Below the pieces are notes generated by a model, which was not told where the DNA came from, made no database searches, and saw nothing but the letters and a program-made list of their open reading frames with translations. Of a stretch of DNA of 64,000 bases, positions 1 to 8,443 are shown in pieces. The translations under genes and the position numbers were made by a program. Origin of the DNA: Phycisphaerae bacterium (GTDB lineage: Bacteria > Planctomycetota > Phycisphaerae > UBA1845 > PWPN01); assembly GCA_018003015.1 (NCBI GenBank), contig JAGNEZ010000010.1, positions 1 through 64,000 on the forward strand, in the 5' to 3' direction. Positions within the stretch are counted from its first letter, which is position 1. Each line of letters opens with the position of its first letter.

Positions 1-554
1 GTCCGGACCATGTACACCGCTCCGACGGACCGCCCCAGGGCCCGCGCGATTTCGGCGGGCGGGCGGAACTCGATGTCAAACTGCTCGACCACGCGGCGGT
101 ACGTCTCCGGGAGCTTGTCGATGGCCGACTTCATCATGGCAACCTCCTCGTGGCGGATGGCGCTACGGCTCGGCGTGGCCGACGAGCGGGTCAGCGTTTC
201 CATCAACCCGACATAGGACTCATCGCCCGCCAGCTCGATGCGTTTCCGAGCGTCCGGTTTCTTGGCTTCCCGCAGTGCCCGTATGGCGTCGCACAGGTTG
301 TTGCGGGCGATCCGCAGCAGCCAGGCCCCGAACGCGCCCTCTTCGTGCGGGGGGAAACCGCGGATGGACAAGAACGCCTCCATGTAAGTGACCTGCATGA
401 GATCGTCGAGCTCGATTTGCCGCTGCCACCGGGGATCGATGTCGGCCCCCACCCGACGGCGGACCTCCGGCCCGTGGGCGCGCAAGAGGACCATCAGGGC
501 TTCGTCGTCACCCTCACACGCTCGGGACACTAACTCGCTCTCCGCCTTGGGCAT
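1..554 (-). CDS. ECF-type RNA polymerase sigma-70 factor (3' end beyond window)
   Basis: This is a sigma factor of the extracytoplasmic-function type, which would direct RNA polymerase to a dedicated promoter set. The 184 codons present begin at an ATG and run off the window edge, so the C-terminus is missing. Sigma region 2 lies at about residues 25-95 (ELDDLMQVTYMEAFLSI, then WLLRIARNNLCDAIRAL). Region 4 begins near residue 135 (KLPETYRRVVEQF) and shows the start of its helix-turn-helix (PPAEIARALGRSVGAV). No anti-sigma gene is visible on this side. The gene is divergent from the secreted-protein cluster that starts at 875, so controlling it is possible but unproven. The family call is firm; the subgroup and targets are unknown. 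Confidence 0.88.
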   Translation of the reverse strand, partial: MPKAESELVSRACEGDDEALMVLLRAHGPEVRRRVGADIDPRWQRQIELDDLMQVTYMEAFLSIRGFPPHEEGAFGAWLLRIARNNLCDAIRALREAKKPDARKRIELAGDESYVGLMETLTRSSATPSRSAIRHEEVAMMKSAIDKLPETYRRVVEQFDIEFRPPAEIARALGRSVGAVYMVR

Positions 555-615
555 GAGCGTCTCCCTGCGAACGGCTGTCGTCAGAGGTGCCCGCCACTCA
601 GGTGCTGAGACGTCT

Positions 616-658
616 TCCGGAAATGACAAACTTACATGATATCTTTCGCATTTCCGGA
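616..658. repeat. 10-bp inverted repeat upstream of the sigma gene
   Basis: TCCGGAAATG at 616-625 is repeated as CATTTCCGGA at 649-658, with a 23-base AT-richer spacer. It lies 62 bases upstream of the sigma-factor start and about 215 bases before the first protease gene. No T-tract follows, so an operator or upstream regulatory element is more likely than a terminator. Its function is inferred only from position and symmetry. Confidence 0.5.
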
Positions 659-874
659 CCACAAGCGTGAATTCTCCCCTTCGTTCTCGCCTGATCTACT
701 GGGGATTGCCCCCGCTTTGGGGCGGCCCGCAGCATCCCGCACGCGAGGAGGGTCTTCACCGGTCCAGGATTGCCTCGGATGGCAGACCTGCACGCCCCGG
801 TCCAAGCGTACGGCTTGTACCGAATCGAGGACAAGGGCTCAGCTTCACCACATGTCAATAAGGAGGCTACTGTC

Positions 875-1738
875 ATGAAAGCGAGAGCGTTTTTCCCAAC
901 CAAGCGGGCTTCCAGGCTGTTCGCAGGTGCCGTTGCCGTGCTCTTGGTCTCGGCCGCTTTCAGCGGCCCGGCCTGGGCCATCACCGGTGGCGAAGTGGAC
1001 CAAAACAACACCTACCGCAACGTCGGGGCTATGGTGTACGCGCCACCAGGTTCGGAGCCGATCGTTGCTCACTCGGGAACACTGATCCATCCGCGCGTGG
1101 TCCTCACCGCCGGGCATTGCACAATCTACTCGCAGCAGCATCCGGAGTTAACCCCTGACTGCTATTTCAGCTTTGGGAAGAACGCTTTCGATCCCAGCAC
1201 CTGGCTCGAGATCGAAGCCTTTATCACATATCCCAACTACGAGCCCATTCCCGAGCAGTCTCCGCACGACGTGGGCGTCATTATCCTAAAGGAACCCATC
1301 TGCAACGTGCCGCTGGCGAACCTCCCTTACGCAGGCTTCCTTGACGATCTCAAGAAGGCGAAGCTGCTTCGGCAGCCGGACCAAGGCGGGGCGCCCTTCA
1401 CCGTGGCAGGCTACGGCTCGACGCTCGATCGGCCCCCGCCGGTAATCACGGCTGGCGATGGCTGGCGTCGGTTCGCCGATTCCGACTACCTCGCCTTGCT
1501 CCCCGGCTGGCTGCTGGCCCAGCAGAACTTCGCAACGGGCAACGGCGGCACGGGCTTCGGCGACTCGGGCGGGCCCGCGTTCTGGATTGAGCCCGACGGA
1601 ACGCGTGTGCTCGTGGGCATCACAAGCTGGGGCGACCCGAACTGCGTGGCGATGAACTTCTACTGGCGAGTGGACATCCCCGAAACGCTGGATTTCATCG
1701 ACTGGGTGATCAACACAGTGCTTCCGTCGCTCCCATAG
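875..1738 (+). CDS. Secreted trypsin-like serine protease, copy 1
   Basis: This 287-residue exported protease belongs to the chymotrypsin (S1) fold. The leader at residues 1-35 has a basic N-region and a hydrophobic core ending in AWA, so the mature chain would begin ITGGEV, like the IVGG start of trypsins. The full triad is visible: His81 in LTAGHC, Asp132 in HDVGVIIL and Ser231 in GDSGGPAF. The start was chosen at the ATG preceded by AGGAGG 9 bases upstream; an earlier in-frame ATG at 770 lacks a leader context. Cys82 follows the catalytic His, but the usual partner position holds His66, so the classic His-loop disulfide cannot form. It forms a tandem pair with the next gene. Substrate unknown. 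Confidence 0.88.
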   Translation: MKARAFFPTKRASRLFAGAVAVLLVSAAFSGPAWAITGGEVDQNNTYRNVGAMVYAPPGSEPIVAHSGTLIHPRVVLTAGHCTIYSQQHPELTPDCYFSFGKNAFDPSTWLEIEAFITYPNYEPIPEQSPHDVGVIILKEPICNVPLANLPYAGFLDDLKKAKLLRQPDQGGAPFTVAGYGSTLDRPPPVITAGDGWRRFADSDYLALLPGWLLAQQNFATGNGGTGFGDSGGPAFWIEPDGTRVLVGITSWGDPNCVAMNFYWRVDIPETLDFIDWVINTVLPSLP

Positions 1739-1900
1739 TAGGGGCGGCCCTTCGTTTTTGCTGTTCGGTGCCACCCGCGCCGAGCATGACAACTGACATG
1801 GAAGGAGGTCATGCCCAGAGCGAAACTCAGATGCCGAAGGAAAACGTGTGAGACAAGTTTTGCATCTTTCGATCCCTGTATTCAGAAGGAGGCTGCTGTC

Positions 1901-2791
1901 ATGAACGCGAAAGTGCTTTTCCCAACGAAGTGGGTTTCCAGGCTGCTCGCAGGCGCAGTTGCGCTGCCGCTGATTACGACCGGCTTCAGCGGCCCGGCCT
2001 GGGCCATCACCGGCGGCGAGGTGGACGAAAACAACACCTATTCCAACGTCGGAGCTGTCGTGTGGCTGCCACCAGATGGTTCGGGGCCGAGCGTGGGGTG
2101 TTCGGGAATACTGATCCATCCGCGTGTGCTCCTTACCGCCGGGCATGGCACGATATTCCCGGAGGAGAATCCGTGGGTTATCCCTTTGTCCTTCGTCAGC
2201 TTCGGCACGAATGCTCTTGACCCCTCGACTTGGCACGAGGTCCAAACGGTCATCACGCACCCCAATTACAATCCCCTTGCCTGGAACCAATCCTGCAACG
2301 ATGTGGGCGTCATCATACTGAAGAGGCCCGTCAGAATCCGCAAAGTGCCGCTGGCCAAGCTGCCCGATGAAGGCTTCCTTGACGACCTGAAGACGGCGGG
2401 GTTGCTCCGCGAACCGGGCCAGGGCGGAGTGCCCTTTATCGTCGCAGGCTACGGCTCGACCGGCAACTGGCCCCCTCAGCCCCCTCCGGAGGTCGTGCCG
2501 GTCGACGGCCTGCGCCGCTTCGCCCACTCCGACTACCTCGCCTTGAGCCCGGGGTGGCTTTACACCCTGATGAATCCCGCCACCGGCAACGGCGGCACGG
2601 GCTACGGCGACTCCGGCGGACCCGCGTTCTGGGTCAAGCCCGATGGAACCCTCGTGCTCGTGGCTCTGACGGGCCACGGCGATCCAAACCTCGTGGCCAT
2701 CAACGTTGCCTGGCGCGTGGACCTCCCCGAAACGCTGGACTTCATCGACTGGGTGATTAACACAGTGCTTCCCTCGCTGCCACGGCACTGA
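1901..2791 (+). CDS. Secreted trypsin-like serine protease, copy 2
   Basis: A tandem paralog of the preceding protease, 296 residues, alike through the leader, the ITGGEVDENNTY mature start and the C-terminal LDFIDWVINTVLPSLP. The triad is His82 in LTAGHGTI, Asp134 in CNDVGVII and Ser238 in GDSGGPAF. The residue after the catalytic His is glycine, while Cys67 occupies the partner position that copy 1 lost. The ribosome-binding segment (AAGGAGGCTGCTGTC) is nearly identical to that of copy 1, so the duplication included the 5' region. An in-frame start at 1811 is possible but would bury the signal peptide. Both copies are probably active outside the cytoplasm. Confidence 0.87.
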   Translation: MNAKVLFPTKWVSRLLAGAVALPLITTGFSGPAWAITGGEVDENNTYSNVGAVVWLPPDGSGPSVGCSGILIHPRVLLTAGHGTIFPEENPWVIPLSFVSFGTNALDPSTWHEVQTVITHPNYNPLAWNQSCNDVGVIILKRPVRIRKVPLAKLPDEGFLDDLKTAGLLREPGQGGVPFIVAGYGSTGNWPPQPPPEVVPVDGLRRFAHSDYLALSPGWLYTLMNPATGNGGTGYGDSGGPAFWVKPDGTLVLVALTGHGDPNLVAINVAWRVDLPETLDFIDWVINTVLPSLPRH

Positions 2792-2966
2792 CGGCCTGTC
2801 GCCCCTTCTGCCTGCTGAGACCCGTGCCCGGCAGGAGAAACGACACGAAAGGACGTGATGCCCGACAACCGGCAATCGCGACGCGGCAACGGGAGAGCAG
2901 GTTGCGGGGCTTATCGGGAAGATTGGAGATTCAAACTGAGGAACCCAAACACAAAGGAGCAATGCG

Positions 2967-4985
2967 ATGAGACGTTACATGGTATGCGCCGTGCTCGCGG
3001 TAATGGCCCTCGTTCTGCTTCCCGGGCCGGCGACCGGGCAGACCGCAATACGAGTTGATGGCGGAAGGAGTTGGACCGCCGCCAGCGTCGCCGACCTGAT
3101 CGCCGCCATCAACGCTTCCAACCTGGCCGGCGGATCGAACACCATCACCCTGGCGCGCGGCGCGACCTTCACCCTGACCGCGGTGAATAACACCACCAAC
3201 GGGCCGACGGGGCTCCCGGTGATCGCCGCCAACAACAACCTTACCATTCGAGGCAGCGGCGCCACCATCGCCCGGAGCACGGCCCCGGGCACGCCCGCGT
3301 TCCGCCTGTTCGTTGTAGCCCCTGGGGCGGCCCTGACCCTGAAAAACCTGACCCTTGCCAATGGACAGGTAATTGGGGCGCCCGGCAAGGATGCCGGCGG
3401 TGGCGCCGTTTTGACTCTGGCCGGGGGTGCCCTGACCGCGAGCCACATGAGCTTTCTCGCCAACCAGGCCGTTGGTGGCGACGGCGGTCGTCAGCCCGGC
3501 GGCCTAGGCCTTGGGGGCGCTATCTGGAATCAAGGAACAGCCACCCTCAATCACGATACGTTCAACGGCAATCAAGCCATGGGCGGCGCCACCAGGAATC
3601 CTAACGGGCAAAAGATGGGCGGCTTGTGCGGGGGCGGTGCTGTTGCCTGTGGGAACCTCGGAACACTCACTGTTAGTAATTGCCTGTTCACCGGGAATCA
3701 GGCCATCGGCGGCCGCCGCCACTCTCCGAGCGCCGAGTTTGATGGCATCGGGTCTAGCGGTGCCATTGACAATTGGGGGACCGCCTGGATCACAGACAGC
3801 ACGTTTACCGACAACCAAGCGATCGGCGGCCCCGCCGACGAGGGCGTCGATGGCGGGTATAGCGTGGGCGGCGCGATCGGCAGTGGCGGCCCTGCCGCCT
3901 ACAGCCCCGTGTGTACCATCCAGCGCTGCACGTTCACCCGTAATCAGACCATCGCTTCCGACGCCGGCAGCCCCGGCAACATGGACGGCGCTGGCATCGG
4001 CGGCGCTCTCTCGAACGGGTTCTCGGAGGATACCTCGACCATGACCGTCACTGACTGTTCCTTCACTTCCAATCAGGCCCTCGGAGGCAACGGCGGCTTC
4101 GGGGGTTACGGCACTGGCGGGGTTCTCAACGTGGAGTCGGCCCTCTCGCTTGCCAGCACCTTGACCACCGTCGCCAACTGCACATTCACCGATAACCAGG
4201 CTGTCGGCGGCGGTATCGGAGGAGTGGGCGTTGGCGGCGCCATCCGGAACGCCGACTGGAACATAGACGACGGTTCCGGGGCGACCCTGATCATTTCGAA
4301 CTCAACGTTCGAGGACAACGAGGCCACAGGCACACCAGGCGGCGACGCGGCTGACCCGCTTTGGAGCTATGGTTACGGGCAGAGTGGGGCCATTGATACT
4401 TCCGGAAACACGACCATCCTGAACTCTGCTTTCAGGGGTAACCGGGCCGTCGGTGCTGCGCTGAGACCCGACGCCGCACCCAACGACTTCAACACCGCAT
4501 GCGTGGGTGGTGCCCTCGCAACCTGGGGGGGGACTCTGGACATCCGCGAAAGCAGCTTCGTGGGCAATCAAGTCATCGGGTCCGCTGGCAGTGATGGCGG
4601 TGAGGGGAGTGCTGCCCTGGGCGGCGCTATCGAGGTTCACAGCGGCCTTCCGGCGACCATCGTCAAGTGCCTGCTCTTCGACAACGAAGTCGTGGGCGGT
4701 GCCGGCGGCAGCGGTGCGCCCGGTGGCCCCGGCGTGGGGGGGGGCCTTGACGTTGAGTTTGTCCCGTGGGCCACGGCCATTGGCACGAGTACGACCCTGA
4801 CCATTACAGACAGCACGATCCGCCACAATCGGGCTATGGGCGGTGCCGGGGGCGGTGCGGCTATGGGCGGAGGTTACGCAGTTGGCACCGGCGTCCTCTT
4901 CGGTGCTCCGGACACTTCCTCAGTCACACTCACTGGCGGAAGTCGGGTTGACCAGAACGAGCCGGACGACGCCTTTCAATTCTAA
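2967..4985 (+). CDS. Secreted right-handed beta-helix repeat protein
   Basis: This 672-residue exported protein has a leader at about residues 1-24 (AVLAVMALVLLPGPATG). The rest is built of imperfect units centred on S-x-F-x-x-N-Q-A-x-G-G with glycine-rich turns (for example CTFTDNQAVGGG), separated by GGAI strands. This is the pattern of parallel beta-helix proteins of the polymorphic outer-membrane or pectate-lyase-like type. No catalytic motif, sorting signal or membrane anchor is visible; the chain ends DDAFQF. GGAGC precedes the ATG at good spacing. It sits between the protease pair and the HAF-repeat gene, all co-oriented, suggesting a surface or secreted set. An adhesive or structural role is inference. 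Confidence 0.8.
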   Translation: MRRYMVCAVLAVMALVLLPGPATGQTAIRVDGGRSWTAASVADLIAAINASNLAGGSNTITLARGATFTLTAVNNTTNGPTGLPVIAANNNLTIRGSGATIARSTAPGTPAFRLFVVAPGAALTLKNLTLANGQVIGAPGKDAGGGAVLTLAGGALTASHMSFLANQAVGGDGGRQPGGLGLGGAIWNQGTATLNHDTFNGNQAMGGATRNPNGQKMGGLCGGGAVACGNLGTLTVSNCLFTGNQAIGGRRHSPSAEFDGIGSSGAIDNWGTAWITDSTFTDNQAIGGPADEGVDGGYSVGGAIGSGGPAAYSPVCTIQRCTFTRNQTIASDAGSPGNMDGAGIGGALSNGFSEDTSTMTVTDCSFTSNQALGGNGGFGGYGTGGVLNVESALSLASTLTTVANCTFTDNQAVGGGIGGVGVGGAIRNADWNIDDGSGATLIISNSTFEDNEATGTPGGDAADPLWSYGYGQSGAIDTSGNTTILNSAFRGNRAVGAALRPDAAPNDFNTACVGGALATWGGTLDIRESSFVGNQVIGSAGSDGGEGSAALGGAIEVHSGLPATIVKCLLFDNEVVGGAGGSGAPGGPGVGGGLDVEFVPWATAIGTSTTLTITDSTIRHNRAMGGAGGGAAMGGGYAVGTGVLFGAPDTSSVTLTGGSRVDQNEPDDAFQF

Positions 4986-5095
4986 TCCCGGCCCTCACCG
5001 CCCGCGCACGGCGGCGAGAGTGGAGACATGACGTAAGGAAGAACGCACGCTCGGGCGCCTGTTGTCCGAGCGGGCAAAAGAAAGGAACACGGAAA

Positions 5096-6313
5096 ATGGA
5101 AGATCGACAAGCAGCCAAACGCAGTACCGTCTGCGCGGCACCGGTGGATGCCGCATTTGAGCGAAGGAGTCTGCCATCCATCGTTGTGCTCGTGATGGGG
5201 CTTGCGGCGTCCGTTCTCGACGCGGCGCCGCCAACGCGAACTCCTTACCAGGCCGTAGATCTGAATCCCGCCAGGCTTACTGAGTCGTGGGCCTCCGGCG
5301 TGTGCGGCGGGCAGCAGGTGGGCTACGGCTGCTATGGCCTGGCCAGCAGCTACTCAGTCAGCGCCATGCTGTGGACCGGGAGCGCTGACACCGCTGTGGA
5401 CCTGAATCCCGCCGGGTTTACGTGGTCGGGCGCCGAAGACACGGACGGCGTGCAGCAGGCGGGCTGGGGCAGGGTGTACTACATGATTGGAGGTCGTTAC
5501 CCATACGTCGCCCCGTACCTCGTCAACTATGTCCACGCCATGCTGTGGACGGGGAGTGCGGCCAGCGCCGTGGACCTGCATCCCGCCGGGTTCGCGGAAT
5601 CGTGGGCCTATGCCATAGGCGGCGGGCAGCAGGTGGGTGAAGGCCGCATCTACCATTACACGCCAAAGAAAGGAGGCTCCTACGTTACGCAGTCTCACGC
5701 CCTGCTGTGGACGGGAACTGCTGCCAGTGCTGTTGACCTGCATCCCGTCGGGTTCACATTTTCCCTGGCCTGGGGCGTGGGCGGCGGGCAGCAGGTGGGT
5801 TATGGCTTCGTCCAACACAACACCAACAAGAAAGGAGGCTCCTCCGTCGCCCAGTGTCACGCCCTGTTGTGGACGGGAAGCGCGGCCAGCGTGGTGGATC
5901 TGAATCCTGCCGGGTTCACGGCCTCGGCGGCCCATGGTGTGGGCGGCGGGCAGCAGGTGGGCTATGGCACCCGCACAGACGGAACACAGCACGCCCTGCT
6001 GTGGACGGGGAGCGCGGCCAGCGTCGTGGATCTGCATCCCGCCGGATTCACGTCCTCACTGGCCTTTGGCGTGTGCGGCGGGCAGCAGGTCGGCTATGGC
6101 TTTGACGCAGACGGGACACAGCACGCCCTGCTGTGGGCGGGGAACGCAGCCGGCGTGGTTGACCTGAACACCTTCCTCCCGGCGGGATTCACCAACGCCG
6201 TGGCTACCGGCATTGACGCTGCCGGCAACATCGTCGGCTATGCCTGGAGTTCCGTCAACCGAGAAGACAACCATGCCTTCCTGTGGAAGGCAGAAGAGCA
6301 ACAAAACAACTGA
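5096..6313 (+). CDS. HAF-repeat (extracellular repeat) protein
   Basis: A 405-residue protein composed almost entirely of seven tandem units. Each unit has the frame AVDLNPAGFT, then GGQQVGYG, then HALLWTGSAA, which is the HAF-type extracellular repeat seen in secreted proteins of planctomycetes and myxobacteria. A hydrophobic stretch at about residues 27-44 (SLPSIVVLVMGLAASVLDA) is the likely leader, preceded by a long polar N-region. Units 2-4 carry longer loops rich in Tyr, Lys and Gly, and the final unit diverges (NAVATGIDAAGNIVGYAW). No anchor is visible at the C-terminus. AAAGGAACAC precedes the ATG. The molecular function of this repeat family is not established; a propeller-like fold is plausible. 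Confidence 0.8.
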   Translation: MEDRQAAKRSTVCAAPVDAAFERRSLPSIVVLVMGLAASVLDAAPPTRTPYQAVDLNPARLTESWASGVCGGQQVGYGCYGLASSYSVSAMLWTGSADTAVDLNPAGFTWSGAEDTDGVQQAGWGRVYYMIGGRYPYVAPYLVNYVHAMLWTGSAASAVDLHPAGFAESWAYAIGGGQQVGEGRIYHYTPKKGGSYVTQSHALLWTGTAASAVDLHPVGFTFSLAWGVGGGQQVGYGFVQHNTNKKGGSSVAQCHALLWTGSAASVVDLNPAGFTASAAHGVGGGQQVGYGTRTDGTQHALLWTGSAASVVDLHPAGFTSSLAFGVCGGQQVGYGFDADGTQHALLWAGNAAGVVDLNTFLPAGFTNAVATGIDAAGNIVGYAWSSVNREDNHAFLWKAEEQQNN

Positions 6314-6390
6314 CCATAGCTCGGGTGAGCGGCTTATCGAGAGAGGTTCCGTAGGAGAATTCACAGCACTCTAAAAAGGAGGCATATCCC

Positions 6391-6709
6391 ATGAAAGCGC
6401 ACAGCGCGGCCATTTTATTCGGCTTGGCCGTGCTTGCCGCCGTGTTGGCGGGGCCGGTCCAGGCGCAAGTCGGGCCACCGCCGAACGTGCTCGTACCGCC
6501 CAGCAACGCCAGGAATCCCCTGGAGCAGGGACTGCGGTTCCAGACCAACTACCGGGTGCTGTTGACGCCTGGGGGCGGCCTGGGGCCGGCCGGGGGCATG
6601 ACGCCGGCGTAGATCCGGTCCTTCTACAACATGCCTTCGACCGGAGGGTCCCATGCCATCGCCATCGTGAACGCCTACCACTATCCCACCGCGTTGAACG
6701 ACTTCAACA
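6391..6709 (+). pseudogene. S53-type peptidase, N-terminal remnant with amber stop
   Basis: The segment encodes a leader (residues 1-25, ending VQAQ) and the start of a planctomycete-style S53/kumamolisin-like peptidase: GGMTPA, stop, IRSFYNMPSTGG, then AIAIVNAYHYPTALNDFN. Family members usually read TPAQIR here, so the TAG at 6610-6612 looks like a single CAG-to-TAG change. The reading frame stays the same on both sides of the stop. The peptidase similarity then ends abruptly near 6709 and recombinase sequence begins, so the catalytic domain is absent. AAGGAGG precedes the ATG, indicating a formerly expressed gene. The peptidase assignment rests on the short motif and on the spacing, not on a database match. 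Confidence 0.68.
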
Positions 6710-7060
6710 GTCTGCTGGCCGCCGCCGGGGTGCCGTTAACCACCCGGCAAATCCTGATGAGGCACGCTCGGAACACGGTCACCGATGACTACACCGACGT
6801 AAGCCTGATCGATCTTCGGGGAGCCTTGGCCAAGCTGCCCTTGGTTCCCCTGGATGATGGCCGGGAACGGCTGCGGGCGACGGGGACGCACAACGCCAGA
6901 AGTGCAGAGGTAACTGAATCGCCAGTTTGTGACGCAGTTTGTTTTACAGAGTACAAACCGGCACAAATCGGGGCATCCGCTGACGCATCGGGCGGGAATC
7001 TGTCTTCGCTGGATTGTGCCGCAACTGCTGAATCTGACAGGGCTTGTCGTTCAAAGTCAA
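6710..7060 (+). pseudogene. Tyrosine recombinase (integrase), C-terminal remnant
   Basis: From about 6710 the frame reads LLAAAGVPLTTRQILMRHA, then TDDYTDVSLIDLRGALAKLP. This is the C-terminal part of a tyrosine recombinase: the Leu-x-x-x-Gly-Val region, the R-H-A helix where other integrases have GHS, and the segment that carries the catalytic tyrosine (DYYTDV-like). The upstream arm-binding and catalytic core regions are missing. Downstream the sequence continues in shifted frames resembling the low-complexity integrase tail and runs toward the 3' end of tRNA-Arg. It is fused in frame to the peptidase head, so a deletion joined two unrelated genes. It is not expected to be functional. Confidence 0.62.
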
Positions 7061-7072
7061 CGGCTGGCAAAC

Positions 7073-7146
7073 TACACCGCGCAGGAGTCGAACCTGCAAC
7101 CTTCGGCTCCGTAGGCCGATGCTCTATCCAATTGAGCTAGCGGTGC
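7073..7146 (-). tRNA. tRNA-Arg (anticodon ACG)
   Basis: The reverse strand folds as a cloverleaf of 74 bases. The acceptor arms are GCACCGC and GCGGTGT, with one G-U closing pair and discriminator A. The D arm is GCTC/GAGC. The anticodon stem is TCGGC/GCCGA with loop CTACGGA, giving anticodon ACG. The T arm is GCAGG-TTCGACT-CCTGC. CCA is not encoded. An integrase remnant lies just past its 3' end, a usual place for element insertion. Confidence 0.95.
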
Positions 7147-7285
7147 GAACTCATTAATTCATAATGACTTACACCCAACTCTGCGTCATCGGGGCAAGTC
7201 GTTAAGTTGACAAGTCGCGTTTCCAGAAGGCCCTTCTCGACCCGTTCAGCTGACCCGACAATGGGCAGTCCATATCCTCATCCGC

Positions 7286-7711
7286 ATGGTCCAGGACAAG
7301 AAACGACGCCACCGCATTCCCAGACTCCCGCGCATGTCGGACGCATCCGATTGCTATGGTATATCATCTCGGGATGCCCATGGCAAGGTGTGCCAGGTCC
7401 GTTTACAGCGATCCCACGACGAATCCGAGCGGGAGTACCGTCACTGGATCCGGGCCAGCTACGGGAGGGACCGCGACGATGACGACGGAAGCACCCCGGA
7501 GCCCGCGACCAACCCGAAAATCGGGAACACCCTGCACGCCATCATCGCCGGCTACATCGCAGCCGAGCACGAACGGTTGCGGCCCGACGACGGTGAGCGC
7601 ACCCAGGGAACGATTGGGATCGCGGAGTGCTGGGACAGGGCTTCTCACAATGCCCTGAATGATGCTGGCTGTGGTTACGGCAACAAGGGGAGGAACGCGG
7701 GTTGCACTTGA
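7286..7711 (+). CDS. Doubtful open frame, possible integrase N-terminal relic
   Basis: The stretch between tRNA-Arg and the convergent methyltransferase gene has one long frame of 141 codons. A short part (KVCQVRLQRSHDESEREY, then HWIRASYG) faintly recalls the N-terminal arm region of planctomycete integrases, where a Y-D-R-L-I-x-E-W motif follows a small beta sheet. There is no convincing ribosome-binding site, composition is polar and arginine-rich, and two other frames are nearly as open. It may be noncoding or a decayed relic. I do not recognise a function. Confidence 0.2.
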   Translation: MVQDKKRRHRIPRLPRMSDASDCYGISSRDAHGKVCQVRLQRSHDESEREYRHWIRASYGRDRDDDDGSTPEPATNPKIGNTLHAIIAGYIAAEHERLRPDDGERTQGTIGIAECWDRASHNALNDAGCGYGNKGRNAGCT

Positions 7712-8443
7712 TCAGGGTCCAGGCTCTCGACACCCGCCGAACCGACTTCGGCAGAAGGAGCGCTCGATGTAGAATGCATTCACGAGCGTACCGCACAGAT
7801 ACAGGTAGCCATTTTGGTCCAGATACCCGCCAATTCCAGCTGTAGTGCTGCTTGCACTATCGCCGTACGCGAAGGACTCGACGACCACCACCTTGGGCCT
7901 GAATCTCGACCAGTCATTTGACTTAAGCACTCTCAAGTCCCATCCTTCCACATCAACGGACAAGAAGTCAATCTCATGACCCAAAACATGTCCGTCCAGC
8001 ACTCTTGACAGTGTTTGCGTTTGCACCGACCTCGTACCGATTAGCTTCACGTGATCAATGTCCGCAGGCTCCGCGGGAGAAAACCCGTTATAAAAGGAGG
8101 TTTCATACATATGGTAGATCAAAACCTCTTCTATATCTGAGATCGGTATCTCCAGGTTGATGTCGCGGGGCCGGTGCTTGTTGAACTCCCTCATGCTGTT
8201 GGGAAGAGCATCGATATTGATGCCCGTCCAGCCCTTTCTGTAGAAATGACATGTGTTCGATTGCTCAAAGGGATTGTTCGCCCCCACATCAACATAGAAA
8301 CCGTTGTCCCTGTTCAGGAAGATCACATCCAATATCATGTCCTCGCCGCACTGAGCATACGAGTAGCGACGACTTCTGAGGAATTGACGGCAGAAGTAGT
8401 CATACACCCATCCAGGATAAAGCCTAGGTAGGAATCTCGTCAT
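7712..8443 (-). CDS. FkbM-family methyltransferase
   Basis: A 243-residue SAM-dependent methyltransferase of the FkbM type, a family that often methylates sugars or polysaccharides. Motif I appears as FYVDVGANNPFEQSNT at about residues 48-63, preceded by YSQYGED-like YAQCGEDMILD, both hallmarks of the family. A later acidic strand reads IDFLSVDVEGWDLRVLKS at about residue 158, and VVVESFAYG follows. The C-terminal YLDQNGYLYLCGTLVNAFYI resembles the usual family ending. Base composition is visibly richer in A and T than in the neighbours, and the gene sits beside tRNA-Arg and an integrase relic, so acquisition by transfer is likely. Its start overlaps the stop of an upstream open frame by one base (TGATG). 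Confidence 0.85.
   Translation of the reverse strand: MTRFLPRLYPGWVYDYFCRQFLRSRRYSYAQCGEDMILDVIFLNRDNGFYVDVGANNPFEQSNTCHFYRKGWTGINIDALPNSMREFNKHRPRDINLEIPISDIEEVLIYHMYETSFYNGFSPAEPADIDHVKLIGTRSVQTQTLSRVLDGHVLGHEIDFLSVDVEGWDLRVLKSNDWSRFRPKVVVVESFAYGDSASSTTAGIGGYLDQNGYLYLCGTLVNAFYIERSFCRSRFGGCREPGP

Noticed and set aside
1286-2962. Long minus-strand open frame (558 codons) opposite the two proteases
   Set aside because: Both plus-strand proteases have leaders, ribosome-binding sites and full triads; the antisense frame is low in structure and arises from high GC at third positions.
5250-6300. Regular repeats that could suggest a CRISPR array
   Set aside because: The repeats are protein-coding HAF units in one frame, longer than CRISPR repeats and with variable spacing.
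6610-6612. Amber stop as possible read-through or pyrrolysine codon
   Set aside because: The downstream peptidase domain is missing and recombinase sequence follows, so a pseudogene explains it better.
7073-7140. Extension of the integrase relic frame through tRNA-Arg (GVEPATFGS-like peptide)
   Set aside because: This peptide is the well-known artefact of translating a tRNA gene antisense; the tRNA structure is complete.
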